Positions 43,346 through 52,880 of a stretch of DNA of 63,847 nt are shown piece after piece. The notes under the pieces are model-generated. The model was not told the DNA's origin. It saw only the letters and a list, made by a program, of their open reading frames with translations, and made no database searches. Numbering within the stretch: position 1 is the stretch's first letter; every line of letters starts with the position of its first letter. The DNA lies in NCBI GenBank assembly GCA_033763335.1, contig JANRKU010000023.1:1-63847 (forward strand), written 5' to 3'. A program made the translations under genes and the position numbers. Source of the DNA: GCA-2794515 sp033763335. Its GTDB lineage: Bacteria > Chloroflexota > Anaerolineae > Aggregatilineales > Phototrophicaceae.

Positions 43346-45645
43346 GGTGGGGTGAGTGCTAATTGATTTGACTGCGGATTTTGTCGCTCATCTTTGAGCC
43401 TAAAATAGGCTTCGATGGTTCTTACAGCAACTGGCAACGCATTTGATGACCCCTCAATCCCGTTATAGATAAAAGCGACCACCAAAATTTCTGGGTTTTC
43501 ATATGGGGCATACGCCGTAAACCACGCATGGGCGGGCCAAGCACCTGCCTTACATAAGCCAAGCGGTCCAGCGATGTCATCGCAATATTCGGCTGTGCCT
43601 GTTTTACCTGCCACCTCTACATAGGGCAAATTTGCCCCTTTTGCCGTCCCAAATTCACGCACAACGGCTTCACGCATCCCAGAACGTACTACATCTAAAT
43701 TCTCTGAGCTGAGAAATGCAGGGACAAACAACTCGCTACCCCACCGTAATTGGTCACAAATTTGCCCATTAAAATTGTAATTGAGTGGGATATTAATCCG
43801 ATATTCGCGTATATCATCAATTTCGAGTGCAGGATTAACATCTACTTGCCCACGATAATTCTCTGGGTCACAGCGCAAGGGGTTATAGAATGGGCTATCA
43901 AATTCACATACACAAGCGAGGCTATTTTCGCGTTGGATGAGCATATCTTCTAATTGGAGCAAATAAATTGACCCGTCTGGATTGGCATAATCCAGATTGA
44001 CGGTTCGCATCACTTGGGGTTCAAATGCTTTGGTGATATTGCGCTCTGCATCCAAAAAGTCGCGGATGATGGTTGGTTGATATAACACCCCGTCATTCAC
44101 TAAGGTTGCCACAGACATCATCAGTTGTAGTGGGGTGATATTGACATAACCTTGTCCAAATGCCGCGTTATAGGTATCACCTGTAGACCAATTTTCGCCT
44201 TTGGTAATACGCTTCCATGTGGGGTCTGGCATTCTACCAGCCAATTCACCGGGGAGTTCTAACCCTAGTTCAGACCCAATGCCAAGCGCAGTGGCATAAC
44301 GCACCAGATTATTAATCCCCAATCCGCCACGGCGCAACAGAGCTTCTGATACGGCGGGGTAATTTCCACCCCCTACCTGATAAAAATACACATTACAGCT
44401 ATAGGCAATGGCATCTACGATATTCACAAAAGCGTGACCACCCTGATTTCTTGCCCAACACACAAACCGTTGGTCTTGTGCGCGGTCGTTTGGGGCATAA
44501 AAGTTTTGAACGAGCAAATCGCCACCATCAAATAGCCCTGTGCCAGCATCAATAATATCTTCTTCCAAAACAGCCGCCGCCGTAATGAGTTTCCATGCTG
44601 ACCCCGGTGGGTATAATGAACCAATGGCTTGATTAAGCAACGGGTTACGATTGCGCTCTAACAATTCAAGATAATAGTCTACGTCAATATTGCGGGCAAA
44701 ACGCGAATTATCGTAATTGGGATAACTCACCATTGCCAATATTTCGCCTGTATTGGGGTTCATCACCATCACCACGCCTGCTTCGGTGACGATACGCCCT
44801 TCTCTTTCGTTGATGGTAGCAATTTGGTCAATGAGGGCTTGTTGGGCGGCACGTTGTAATTCGACATCTAGGGTGAGCCGAATATTTTGCCCCGGAATTG
44901 GTTCTACTCGCTCAACAATGGCTTGTTCTTGCCCCGCCACATCCACTTCACGCACAATCCGCCCCCGTTGCCCAGAAAGGATACTTTCTAAAAAGCGTTC
45001 TAGCCCATCGTAACCGATACGGTCAAAAGCGGGGTCATAGCCTTGTTCTATCAATGCTAATTGTTGTTCGGGGGGGATGGGTCCCATATAGCCAATGATA
45101 TGTGCGGTGGAATCTGAGCTTGGATATTGGCGCACAGCACCCTCAAGCACATCTACACCGGACAATTCATAACTATCGCCCATAATTTGGAGCGCCACCT
45201 CTAATGGCACATCCTGTGCGATGGGGACGGGGCGAAATGGCGCGATACCAGCACCAACTTCGACCAGTTCTTCAATACTCCGCACATCGCGCCCACTGGC
45301 ATTTGCGATGGCGCGGGTGGGTGGGACACCTGTAAGCGCCGATAATTTTGTATAAATATTCAGTTCTTCTTGGCGGTCTGTGGGCAAATTGGCAGGTGTA
45401 ATGCGTACCACATAAGCAGGCACATTTCGCGCAAGGGTTTGGTCGTATCTATCGAAAATCACGCCTCTATCGGCAGGGAGGGGGAGCGAATTAAAACGGT
45501 TGTCGTCGGCGGCGATTTGTGCATCTGCTCCATCAATAATCTGCATCTGGTACATTCGCAGAGCAAAAAGCATAAAGACGGCTACCATCACACCTTGAAA
45601 AAGGGTTAATCGCCATCCTTGAAAGGGCATCAATCTATTTTTCAC
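43342..45645 (-). CDS. mrdA: penicillin-binding protein 2 (elongation transpeptidase)
   Basis: Class B PBP of 767 residues. It has one N-terminal membrane anchor, a dimerisation domain (about 50-250) and the transpeptidase with SxxK (SAWK), SxN (SCN) and KTG (GKTGTAEY). Two Cys-bearing insertions stand out: one of about 80 residues before the LDVVRSGM helix (ACVCEF, RCDP, QICDQ), and one just after KTG (YCDDIAGPLGLCKAG). They may form disulfides outside the membrane. It lies between mreD and the unknown membrane protein gene. Confidence 0.92.
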   Translation of the reverse strand: MKNRLMPFQGWRLTLFQGVMVAVFMLFALRMYQMQIIDGADAQIAADDNRFNSLPLPADRGVIFDRYDQTLARNVPAYVVRITPANLPTDRQEELNIYTKLSALTGVPPTRAIANASGRDVRSIEELVEVGAGIAPFRPVPIAQDVPLEVALQIMGDSYELSGVDVLEGAVRQYPSSDSTAHIIGYMGPIPPEQQLALIEQGYDPAFDRIGYDGLERFLESILSGQRGRIVREVDVAGQEQAIVERVEPIPGQNIRLTLDVELQRAAQQALIDQIATINEREGRIVTEAGVVMVMNPNTGEILAMVSYPNYDNSRFARNIDVDYYLELLERNRNPLLNQAIGSLYPPGSAWKLITAAAVLEEDIIDAGTGLFDGGDLLVQNFYAPNDRAQDQRFVCWARNQGGHAFVNIVDAIAYSCNVYFYQVGGGNYPAVSEALLRRGGLGINNLVRYATALGIGSELGLELPGELAGRMPDPTWKRITKGENWSTGDTYNAAFGQGYVNITPLQLMMSVATLVNDGVLYQPTIIRDFLDAERNITKAFEPQVMRTVNLDYANPDGSIYLLQLEDMLIQRENSLACVCEFDSPFYNPLRCDPENYRGQVDVNPALEIDDIREYRINIPLNYNFNGQICDQLRWGSELFVPAFLSSENLDVVRSGMREAVVREFGTAKGANLPYVEVAGKTGTAEYCDDIAGPLGLCKAGAWPAHAWFTAYAPYENPEILVVAFIYNGIEGSSNALPVAVRTIEAYFRLKDERQNPQSNQLALTPP

Positions 45646-45660
45646 AAATTTACCTCAACA

Positions 45661-46170
45661 CTATTTGGTCGGTTTACTGCTCACATCTGCAATTACACGG
45701 CGTTGAATACGGCGGATAATCCAATAAATGGGCAGTATGAACACTAGATTATAGAAGATGGTAGGGGCAACGACATAGCCCAAACTTAACCCCCAATCCA
45801 CCGAATACCCTGTGAAGGTGAGGATAATCATGATACTGAGTTGTTGAAAAAATGACCCTATTAAGACTGAGCCAATGAGTAACACGAATCCAATGCGATA
45901 GACTTGTTGCCCAATGCCACTGATGACAAAGACCATGACAACAATGCCTATCGTAGATGTGCCGAGTGGGGCATAGGAGAGTAAATCGAGGGATATTCCC
46001 CCCACAAATGCCCATACGACACTGCTATCGAGTTCGGCGTTGATAGACCACGCCAATACGACCAGAAATACTAAATCTGGGCTTCCACCCAATAATCGGA
46101 TTTGGGGCATGAAGGTGGCTTGTAGAACTGCCGCCACAATGAGGATTGGAAAACTAATAAAATTGCCCAT
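45661..46170 (-). CDS. mreD: rod shape-determining protein MreD
   Basis: Integral membrane protein of 169 residues with five or six helices (LIVAAVLQATFMPQ, PDLVFLVVLAWSI, GISLDLLSYAPLG). It bridges MreBC with the peptidoglycan enzymes. The start lies nine bases after mreC. Sequence is weakly conserved in this family; the mreC-mreD-PBP2 order makes the call firm. Confidence 0.9.
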   Translation of the reverse strand: MGNFISFPILIVAAVLQATFMPQIRLLGGSPDLVFLVVLAWSINAELDSSVVWAFVGGISLDLLSYAPLGTSTIGIVVMVFVISGIGQQVYRIGFVLLIGSVLIGSFFQQLSIMIILTFTGYSVDWGLSLGYVVAPTIFYNLVFILPIYWIIRRIQRRVIADVSSKPTK

Positions 46171-46179
46171 GTGAATTGG

Positions 46180-47031
46180 TTACGGGGTTGTTTCTGTATC
46201 GAAAACAGAAATATCAATCGGCTCAAAATTGGTGATGACCAGGACAAATTCGAGTGTGTCAAAATTGACCAAACTTCGCACCTCTGCCTCTTGATTGAGT
46301 TCAAATTCAAATTGACGCACACTGGTTACTTGCCCAATGACAATATCAGGCGGAAAATTGCCCCCCAAGCCTGATGTGAGGACGACATCGCCCACTTCGA
46401 CTTCTGCTTCCAATGGAATAAGGCTCATTCGCAAACTGCCCGTGAGCCGTCCTTGTACTGCCCCTTGCGCGCGAGATGTTTGCAGGCGAGCGCTCACACT
46501 ACTGCTAGGATCGCTGATGAGCAATACCCGCGAGGCAAGGGCGGTCACATCAATAATACGCCCTACCAGCCCTTGCTTGGTGACGACAGGCATCCCCGTT
46601 GCCAAACCATCGCGTGCGCCTTTATTGATGATGATGGTCCGTAGGAGGTTGTTTTGGTCATAGCCAATGACTTCGGCGGTGAGGGTTTCTTGACTATCTA
46701 CTGCCGAGACATAATCGAGCAATTCTGATAATCGGGCGGCATCACTAGCAATTTCGCGTAATTCGACCAATTCTGCTTGTGAGCGTGCAAGGGCTTCTTC
46801 GAGTTGTTCGTTACGTTCTCGGAGTGTTTGCACTTCGGCAAGGTTGCTGAATACATCATTAACCGTTTGTGCCGCCTGATTAAAAAAAGTGCTGATGAAT
46901 TGCAATGGGGTGCTGAGGATATTTTCTACTCCGCCTAATCTTCCACTGATACTACCGAAAATTAAGCCAACACATACCAATAGGCAGAGTAGAAAGAAAA
47001 ATACTCGATTAGAACGCCAACCGCGTCTCAC
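46180..47031 (-). CDS. mreC: rod shape-determining protein MreC
   Basis: 283 residues: a basic N-terminus, one membrane helix (about 10-28), a coiled coil (about 65-95, LAEVQTLRERNEQLEEAL) and the two periplasmic beta barrels (AEVIGYDQNNLLRTIIINKG, VGDVVLTSGLGGNFPPDIVIGQV). It forms filaments that scaffold PBP2. GTG start with AGGTGAT upstream. It follows mreB by 22 bases. Confidence 0.93.
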   Translation of the reverse strand: MRRGWRSNRVFFFLLCLLVCVGLIFGSISGRLGGVENILSTPLQFISTFFNQAAQTVNDVFSNLAEVQTLRERNEQLEEALARSQAELVELREIASDAARLSELLDYVSAVDSQETLTAEVIGYDQNNLLRTIIINKGARDGLATGMPVVTKQGLVGRIIDVTALASRVLLISDPSSSVSARLQTSRAQGAVQGRLTGSLRMSLIPLEAEVEVGDVVLTSGLGGNFPPDIVIGQVTSVRQFEFELNQEAEVRSLVNFDTLEFVLVITNFEPIDISVFDTETTP

Positions 47032-47053
47032 AACATCACCTGTTTAGTGTGCA

Positions 47054-48115
47054 TCAATGCCATGTACTACCACGTTCAATGCCCACCAATAAGCGACGGA
47101 GATTATTATAATCCTCCAGAATCCGACTAGCACCTCTGGCAACGGCGGTCATTGGGTCTTCTGCGACCCACACACGGATATTCAGTTCATCTGCCAAACG
47201 TGCGGCAAGCCCTTTTAGTTGACTACCACCGCCCGCCAAACAAATGCCACTTTCCATCAAATCTGCAACCAGTTCTGGCGGGGTGTCATCTAGCGCATCT
47301 TTTACAGTGTCTATGATGATATTCACAGACCCTGCAATGGCTTCGCGCATTTCTACAGAACTCACTTCGACCTTATTGGGCAACCCCGTCACCAAATTGC
47401 GCCCGCTAACCCCTGTGGTACGTTCTTGGGGCAGGGGATAGGCAGAGCCGATGTCCATTTTGACCCGTTCAGCAGTGGGTTCACCAATAAGTAGGTTATG
47501 CTTGTTCCGCATGTGTTGTACAATATCTTCATCCATCTCATCACCCGCCACGCGGATGGAACGGCTGATGACGATGCCACCAAGTGAAAAGATGGCGATT
47601 TCGGTTGTACCACCGCCAATATCAATAATCATGCTCCCGCGTGTTTCGGTCACAGGCAATCCTGCACCGATGGCGGCGGCGACTGGTTCTTCTACCAAAT
47701 AGACGACCCGCGCTCCTGCATTATAGGCGGCATCATATACAGCCCGTTTTTCCACTTCGGTGACACCGCTCGGAATTCCGATGACGACACGCGGACGCGG
47801 TACAGGCACCCATGTATGCTCATGTGCTTTGCGGATAAGATGGGTGAGCATAGCAGAGGTAATATCTGGGTCGCTAATGACACCATCTCGCAAAGGGCGC
47901 ACGATGATAATTTCTTTAGGATTCTTGCTCCACATCTCTTTTGCCCGCGCACCAACTTCACGGGGAATTCCCGTTTTGCGCTCGGTAGCGACAAAGGATG
48001 GTTCATTGATGACGATGCCTTTTCCGCGCACGCTCACCAATGTATTTGCTGTTCCTAAATCAATCCCTATATCTAGGGAGAATAAGCCAAAAAAATAATC
48101 AAATGGACTTAACAC
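47054..48115 (-). CDS. mreB: rod shape-determining protein MreB
   Basis: Bacterial actin homologue that guides cell-wall elongation. It has phosphate-1 loop DIGIDLGTANTL, phosphate-2 MIIDIGGGTTEIA, and adenosine motif GICLAGGGSQLKGL. The open frame starts at 48136, but the GTG at 48115 has AGGAG eight bases upstream and leaves the usual short N-terminus before FFGLFSLDIG. 353 residues. An extended -10 promoter lies about 50 bases upstream. It heads the shape cluster and is divergent from tilS. Confidence 0.96.
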   Translation of the reverse strand: MLSPFDYFFGLFSLDIGIDLGTANTLVSVRGKGIVINEPSFVATERKTGIPREVGARAKEMWSKNPKEIIIVRPLRDGVISDPDITSAMLTHLIRKAHEHTWVPVPRPRVVIGIPSGVTEVEKRAVYDAAYNAGARVVYLVEEPVAAAIGAGLPVTETRGSMIIDIGGGTTEIAIFSLGGIVISRSIRVAGDEMDEDIVQHMRNKHNLLIGEPTAERVKMDIGSAYPLPQERTTGVSGRNLVTGLPNKVEVSSVEMREAIAGSVNIIIDTVKDALDDTPPELVADLMESGICLAGGGSQLKGLAARLADELNIRVWVAEDPMTAVARGASRILEDYNNLRRLLVGIERGSTWH

Positions 48116-48163
48116 ACAGACTGCTCCTAACGGCATGAATGTCGCCTTGCAGGTCAGTTGAGG

Positions 48164-48172
48164 ATTATATCA
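48164..48172 (-). promoter_or_regulatory. extended -10 promoter of the mre cluster
   Basis: On the minus strand TGATATAAT, a perfect extended -10 with no clear -35. Transcription would start near 48157, about 40 bases before the mreB GTG. Confidence 0.65.
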
Positions 48173-48183
48173 TAGCATCACCA

Positions 48184-49605
48184 ATGAAAGAAATAACACA
48201 TTTGATAAACGCTAAACTTACAGCCCTTATACGCCAACACCAGTTATTTTCCCCACATGAAAAAATTGTGATTGGGGTATCTGGTGGTACAGATTCATTG
48301 GCACTCGCACATATCTTAGCCGATTTGCACCCTAAACTGCAAATACAAATTCATATTGCCACTTTTAATCATGGCTTGCGACCAGAGGCAGAAGCCGAAA
48401 TTCAATTTGTTCAGACATTTGCCCAACGCCTTAATATCCCTTGTACGCTTGGTCGCGGGAATGTACTTGCATTATACCACACCGAAAAATTAACATTAGA
48501 AGAAGCCGCTCGTAAAGCCCGTTATGATTTTCTATCGGAGGTTGCTCGTAGGGTTGGGGCAACAACCATCGTGACAGGGCATCATCAAGATGACCAAGCA
48601 GAGACGGTGTTATTTCATTTGGTGCGTGGAGCAGGGGGCGCTGGCGCGGTTGGGATGAAATGGGTTTCACCTGTACCTTATCATCCCGAATTACGCCTTG
48701 TGCGCCCACTATTAACCACCACACGGGCAGAATTAGAGGCATATTGCCAACAAAATGGCTTAATTCCTGTCCAAGACCCTTCTAATGCGGATGTGACAAT
48801 TACCCGAAATGCCATCCGTAACCAGATTATGCCGTTATTGCAGGCAATTAATCCGCAGGTATCTGGCGCATTAGCCCGTTTTGCCCAAATTCATGCTGAT
48901 GAGCAAGATGCGTTGCAGATGGTATTTATGCAAACCATTTTGCCTCACATCAGAGCAGATAAAGGACGTTTTTTTATCCCCCGTACAAAATTTATCCAGT
49001 GGCATGTCGCATATCAACGTAAAGCAATCACACATTTTATTCCTAGCCTAAATATGACCTATGACCATATTGCTCATGCGCTTGAGGTTGCCAAACGCGG
49101 GCAAAATGGGGCAGTAGCACAATTTCCACAAGGGTGGCAATTGCGGGTAATATATGATGAATTGGTGTTGGAAAATATCGCTATACCTGCCGAATTGCCC
49201 CAAAATATCCCGTTATTGCCTCAAAATACCAGTATCCCGATTGAATTGGGTCGCTTATACGATTTTGGCGGGTGGCAATTTTCTCTTAATCAAAATAATG
49301 AAGCACATTCATCTCATACACTCATTATCCCCAACGGGGCGCAGGTTATTTTGCGGACACGTCTCCCCAAAGACCGTTTTGCGCCGATGGGTATGAATGG
49401 GGCGCATCAGACTATTAAGGATTGGATGATTAATCATAAAATCCCGCAAGCCTTACGCCCTCATGTACCATTGTTGGTGGTGGATGATGTGGTGGTTATG
49501 ATTTTATGGGAAAGATTTTTTGTGGCACATTCTTTTTTTTCGACACATGAAAATATGCCAAAATGTGAGGTTTTTATTAGTTTATCCACTAATAATGGTA
49601 GATAG
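48184..49605 (+). CDS. tilS: tRNA(Ile)-lysidine synthetase
   Basis: Adds lysine to C34 of tRNA-Ile(CAU) so that it reads AUA. The PP-loop SGGTDSLAL is at about residues 33-41, HHQDDQAET follows, and the C-terminal TilS domains include a region VILRTRLPKDRFAP. The frame is open back to an ATG at 48139, but that would cover the mreB promoter. The ATG at 48184 gives the normal N-terminus (MKEITHLINAKLTALI). Neither has a good ribosome binding site, so a near-leaderless mRNA is possible. Confidence 0.92.
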   Translation: MKEITHLINAKLTALIRQHQLFSPHEKIVIGVSGGTDSLALAHILADLHPKLQIQIHIATFNHGLRPEAEAEIQFVQTFAQRLNIPCTLGRGNVLALYHTEKLTLEEAARKARYDFLSEVARRVGATTIVTGHHQDDQAETVLFHLVRGAGGAGAVGMKWVSPVPYHPELRLVRPLLTTTRAELEAYCQQNGLIPVQDPSNADVTITRNAIRNQIMPLLQAINPQVSGALARFAQIHADEQDALQMVFMQTILPHIRADKGRFFIPRTKFIQWHVAYQRKAITHFIPSLNMTYDHIAHALEVAKRGQNGAVAQFPQGWQLRVIYDELVLENIAIPAELPQNIPLLPQNTSIPIELGRLYDFGGWQFSLNQNNEAHSSHTLIIPNGAQVILRTRLPKDRFAPMGMNGAHQTIKDWMINHKIPQALRPHVPLLVVDDVVVMILWERFFVAHSFFSTHENMPKCEVFISLSTNNGR

Positions 49606-49620
49606 ATTCTTCTGGGGCTA

Positions 49621-49649
49621 TTGAAAAACACGCAAAAATGGTCTATTAT
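49621..49649 (+). promoter_or_regulatory. promoter of the response regulator gene
   Basis: TTGAAA (49621-49626), a 17-base spacer and TATTAT (49644-49649), about 40 bases before the ATG at 49692. Confidence 0.82.
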
Positions 49650-49691
49650 TGAGAAAGAACGGTAAAGAATAAAGAGCTAAAGGATAGCGCC

Positions 49692-50564
49692 ATGACCAAT
49701 GCAACCACCTCAAATCAAGAATTGGCTTATGTTTTGGTTGTTGATGACGAAGGGGCAAATCGCTATTCGGTGAGCAAAACATTACAAAAAGTGGGGTATG
49801 TGGTTAGTGAAGCGGCAAATGGTGAAGAAGCATTAGAAATTATTGCTCGTCAACCTTTTGATGTGGTATTGACGGATATTCGGATGCCCGGTCTTGATGG
49901 AATTGAATTATTGCGCCGTATTCGTGAACAAGCGCCCGAAATTATTGTTATTTTGATGACCGCTTATGCCACATTGGGCAATGCAGTAGAAGCGTTGCGC
50001 TTAGGCGCACATGATTACCTTATCAAACCAAGCTCAAGTGCTGATATTCGACAAAGTGTGGCACGCGGTGTTGAACGCGCACGCAACCTCAAGCGCCGCC
50101 GTAGCTTACTTGATGCGATTAAAAGTGATGTTTTTGAATTAGCCGTCACCGATGTTTCTCTGCCTCCTAGTGATGAAGAGGATGAAAAGCCTGCCCCCGA
50201 TAGCGCCGATTCTAAGAACGATGGGGCTAATGCCAGTATGCAATTGGGTCCGTTATTGCTGTTTCCAAAACGCTATCAAATTTCGATGGATGGCAAGGAA
50301 ATAGACCTCACCCCCACTGAATTTGATTTGCTCCTCTATTTGGCGGCACATCGTGGGCGTGTGGTGACATGTAGTGAATTGGTGCGCGAAGTGCGGGGTT
50401 ATGTGGTAGATGAAATCGAAGCGCGTGAGGTTATTCGCCCCCATGTGAGTAATTTGCGTGGCAAACTTAAAGATGCCAGCACCGAAGCCGATTTAATCGT
50501 GAATGTGCGTGGGATTGGGTATCGCCTGAGTGAAAAAGCGGGCGAATCTGCATCACCTGAATAA
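49692..50564 (+). CDS. response regulator (receiver plus OmpR-type winged helix)
   Basis: Receiver domain at residues about 12-128 with D19/E20, phospho-acceptor D62 (LTDIRMPG) and the Lys in LIKPS. The receiver sequence (NAVEALRLGAHDYLIKP) is of the NtrC sort. A helical segment and an acidic linker rich in Asp, Ser and Pro (about 150-190) lead to an OmpR/PhoB winged helix (about 195-280, LTPTEFDLLLYLAAHRGRVV). No cognate kinase is adjacent, so it is an orphan here. AAAGGA lies upstream of the ATG. Confidence 0.92.
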   Translation: MTNATTSNQELAYVLVVDDEGANRYSVSKTLQKVGYVVSEAANGEEALEIIARQPFDVVLTDIRMPGLDGIELLRRIREQAPEIIVILMTAYATLGNAVEALRLGAHDYLIKPSSSADIRQSVARGVERARNLKRRRSLLDAIKSDVFELAVTDVSLPPSDEEDEKPAPDSADSKNDGANASMQLGPLLLFPKRYQISMDGKEIDLTPTEFDLLLYLAAHRGRVVTCSELVREVRGYVVDEIEAREVIRPHVSNLRGKLKDASTEADLIVNVRGIGYRLSEKAGESASPE

Positions 50565-50648
50565 ATTAAAAATAGGATTAATTTTGTGATTATTTATCAA
50601 TCCATGCCAAAATTACGTGGATTGATTTTATTTTATGAGGAGATGCGC

Positions 50649-52880
50649 GTGCGGTCAGCGATTTTAATCGGTATATTGCTTGTTTTTATGGGGGGTATCG
50701 GTTTTTCTGTTCATCCAGCGACCCAAGCACAAAACCTCTGCGCCGAGACAACAGGACGCACAGAGCGCCCCGATTATTATGCGGGGGTCATTGAAACTCG
50801 CATGGTATATACCATCTATTTGCCCCCTTGCTATGACCTGACCGCCCAACTTTATCCTGTTATTTACCTGATGCACGGCTCAAATGATGATGATAATCAT
50901 TGGATACGCTTGGGATTGCAAACCTACTTGGATGAGGCGATTTCTGCTGGTATTTTGCCACCCATGATTGTGGTGTTGCCATTTGGCAATTGGATTGCCA
51001 ATGAAAATCGGTTTGGCATTGATTCTTGGGGGGCAGTTTTTTTAGACCAATTGATGCCATTGGTAGAAAGCACCTATCGCATTGATGCTCGCAAAGAAAC
51101 CCGCGCCATTGGGGGAATCTCCAGAGGAGGATTTTGGGCGTATCAAATTGGATTGCGTCGCGCCGATTTGTTCAGCGCAATTGGCGGACATAGTGCCTTT
51201 TTTGACCGCTTTCATGCCCCACCAGAAGCCAATCCACTCGATTTAGCCCTATCTGCACCCAACATTGAGACCATGCGCTTGTGGCTCGATAGAGGGGCAG
51301 ATGATTATGCTTATCCCGGATTGGATATTATGGATGAACGCCTGAGTGAGCGCGGTGTCCCTTATACCTATATTATTAACCCGATAGGGGAGCATAATAA
51401 CACTTATTGGGGGGCGCATGTTGCGGAATATATCCAATTTTATGCCGATAGCTTCGCCATCACCCCGCCAGCCGAAAATACACCTAGCTCCGATTTGGGA
51501 ATTTTACCCATACAACCTGTTTTATTCGTCACCAATACGCCACAAGCACCGCAAGCAATCCCACCAACAGAAGAAGTCGGTATATCCTTATTTTTGCCTG
51601 TGGTGGCATTTCCAAGCACGCAAGGGAGCATCGAAAGCGCCCGCCTTGTGACTATCCAATCAGGGCTACTGGATGGTAGTTTTATTGTTAGTGATGTGGT
51701 TGCAGGGCAACTATCAGCAGTGGGCGTTGAATTGCCTGTTGGCACACAAATTATCCCTGCCGATAGCCTGTATAACACCCTCTGGCGCGACACAGGTTTA
51801 TTTACCCTATTGCCATTTGACCAAATTACACCGCGCTATCGGGTATTGATGGTGGATGAGGTGCATCCATTAGACCAATTAGACCGCTATCCATTTGCAT
51901 TTGAAAATTCGCCCATGCCAAATTTTTATCCATCGCGCCTCACACGGGTGTTGATGACAGGGGTCACGGCACTCACTCGTGATACGACCGCGGCGTTGGA
52001 TGCCAATGGGGTAGAATGGGCGACATCAACAATTTTACCATATACCCAACATGCCGATTATTTACACATTAGTAATGAGGTGTCTATTGTAGAAGATTGT
52101 CCGCGTGCAGGGATGAGTTCTTATAATTTTTGTAGCAAACCAGACCACTTTGAGGTTTTGCGCTTATTAGGTGCAGACATCATCGAATTGACAGGCAACC
52201 ATAATAATGATTATGGGCATGAAGCCTATGCTCAGACATTAGACTGGTATGCGGAGAATGGCATGTCGGTTATTGGTGGTGGACGCACCCTCATAGAGGC
52301 ACAAACCCCATTAATTTTGGAGCATGGGGGCAATCGCATTGGCATGTTAGCCTGTAATTGGGTCGGTCCTTATTATGCTTTGGTGAACGAAAATCCCAAT
52401 TTAACAGGTGGGATTCGTCCGGGTGCGGCAGATTGTACGGGCGCATGGTTACGCGAGGCGATTCCGCAATTGGCGCAAACCGTAGATATTGTGATTGTCT
52501 CGGTGCAATATTTGGAATTAGAGCAATATCAACCATCTGCCCAACAAATTGCTGATTTTCGGTCATTGGCACAATTGGGGGCGGATGTGGTTATTGGCAC
52601 GCAAGCGCATTTTCCGCAGACGATGGAATTTTTCCCCATAGATAATACCAAAGAGGCATTCATCCATTATGGATTGGGAAATTTTATGTTTGACCAAGAA
52701 TTTTTTGCGGGCAAACGTGCCATGATAGACCAGCTTTTCATTTATGAAGGGCGCTTGATATTTGTGGATTTATACCCTATCCTCATTGAAGGGCAGGGAC
52801 AACCACGCCCCATGACAGCCGATGAACGGCTCAACTTTTTGTATTTGCTCCTCATCCAAAACGGGAGTTTTTCGCCATGA
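50649..52880 (+). CDS. secreted fusion: esterase (EstD/Fes-like) plus CapA-type metallophosphoesterase-like domain
   Basis: A signal peptide is followed by an alpha/beta-hydrolase esterase (about 45-270), with nucleophile S158 in GGISRGG and His H249 in GEHNNTYW. A Pro/Thr linker leads to a CapA/PgsA-like domain (about 430-740) with TGNHNNDYG and HYGLGNFMFDQ. In the CapA part the first metal Asp of the GDVML motif is Val (TGVTALTR), and later His positions read Gln (VSVQYL, GTQAH), so metal binding may be lost. The open frame begins 21 codons earlier, but GTG 50649 has GAGGAG six bases upstream. It is first in an operon with a membrane protein and a GH3 enzyme. Confidence 0.82.
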   Translation: MRSAILIGILLVFMGGIGFSVHPATQAQNLCAETTGRTERPDYYAGVIETRMVYTIYLPPCYDLTAQLYPVIYLMHGSNDDDNHWIRLGLQTYLDEAISAGILPPMIVVLPFGNWIANENRFGIDSWGAVFLDQLMPLVESTYRIDARKETRAIGGISRGGFWAYQIGLRRADLFSAIGGHSAFFDRFHAPPEANPLDLALSAPNIETMRLWLDRGADDYAYPGLDIMDERLSERGVPYTYIINPIGEHNNTYWGAHVAEYIQFYADSFAITPPAENTPSSDLGILPIQPVLFVTNTPQAPQAIPPTEEVGISLFLPVVAFPSTQGSIESARLVTIQSGLLDGSFIVSDVVAGQLSAVGVELPVGTQIIPADSLYNTLWRDTGLFTLLPFDQITPRYRVLMVDEVHPLDQLDRYPFAFENSPMPNFYPSRLTRVLMTGVTALTRDTTAALDANGVEWATSTILPYTQHADYLHISNEVSIVEDCPRAGMSSYNFCSKPDHFEVLRLLGADIIELTGNHNNDYGHEAYAQTLDWYAENGMSVIGGGRTLIEAQTPLILEHGGNRIGMLACNWVGPYYALVNENPNLTGGIRPGAADCTGAWLREAIPQLAQTVDIVIVSVQYLELEQYQPSAQQIADFRSLAQLGADVVIGTQAHFPQTMEFFPIDNTKEAFIHYGLGNFMFDQEFFAGKRAMIDQLFIYEGRLIFVDLYPILIEGQGQPRPMTADERLNFLYLLLIQNGSFSP

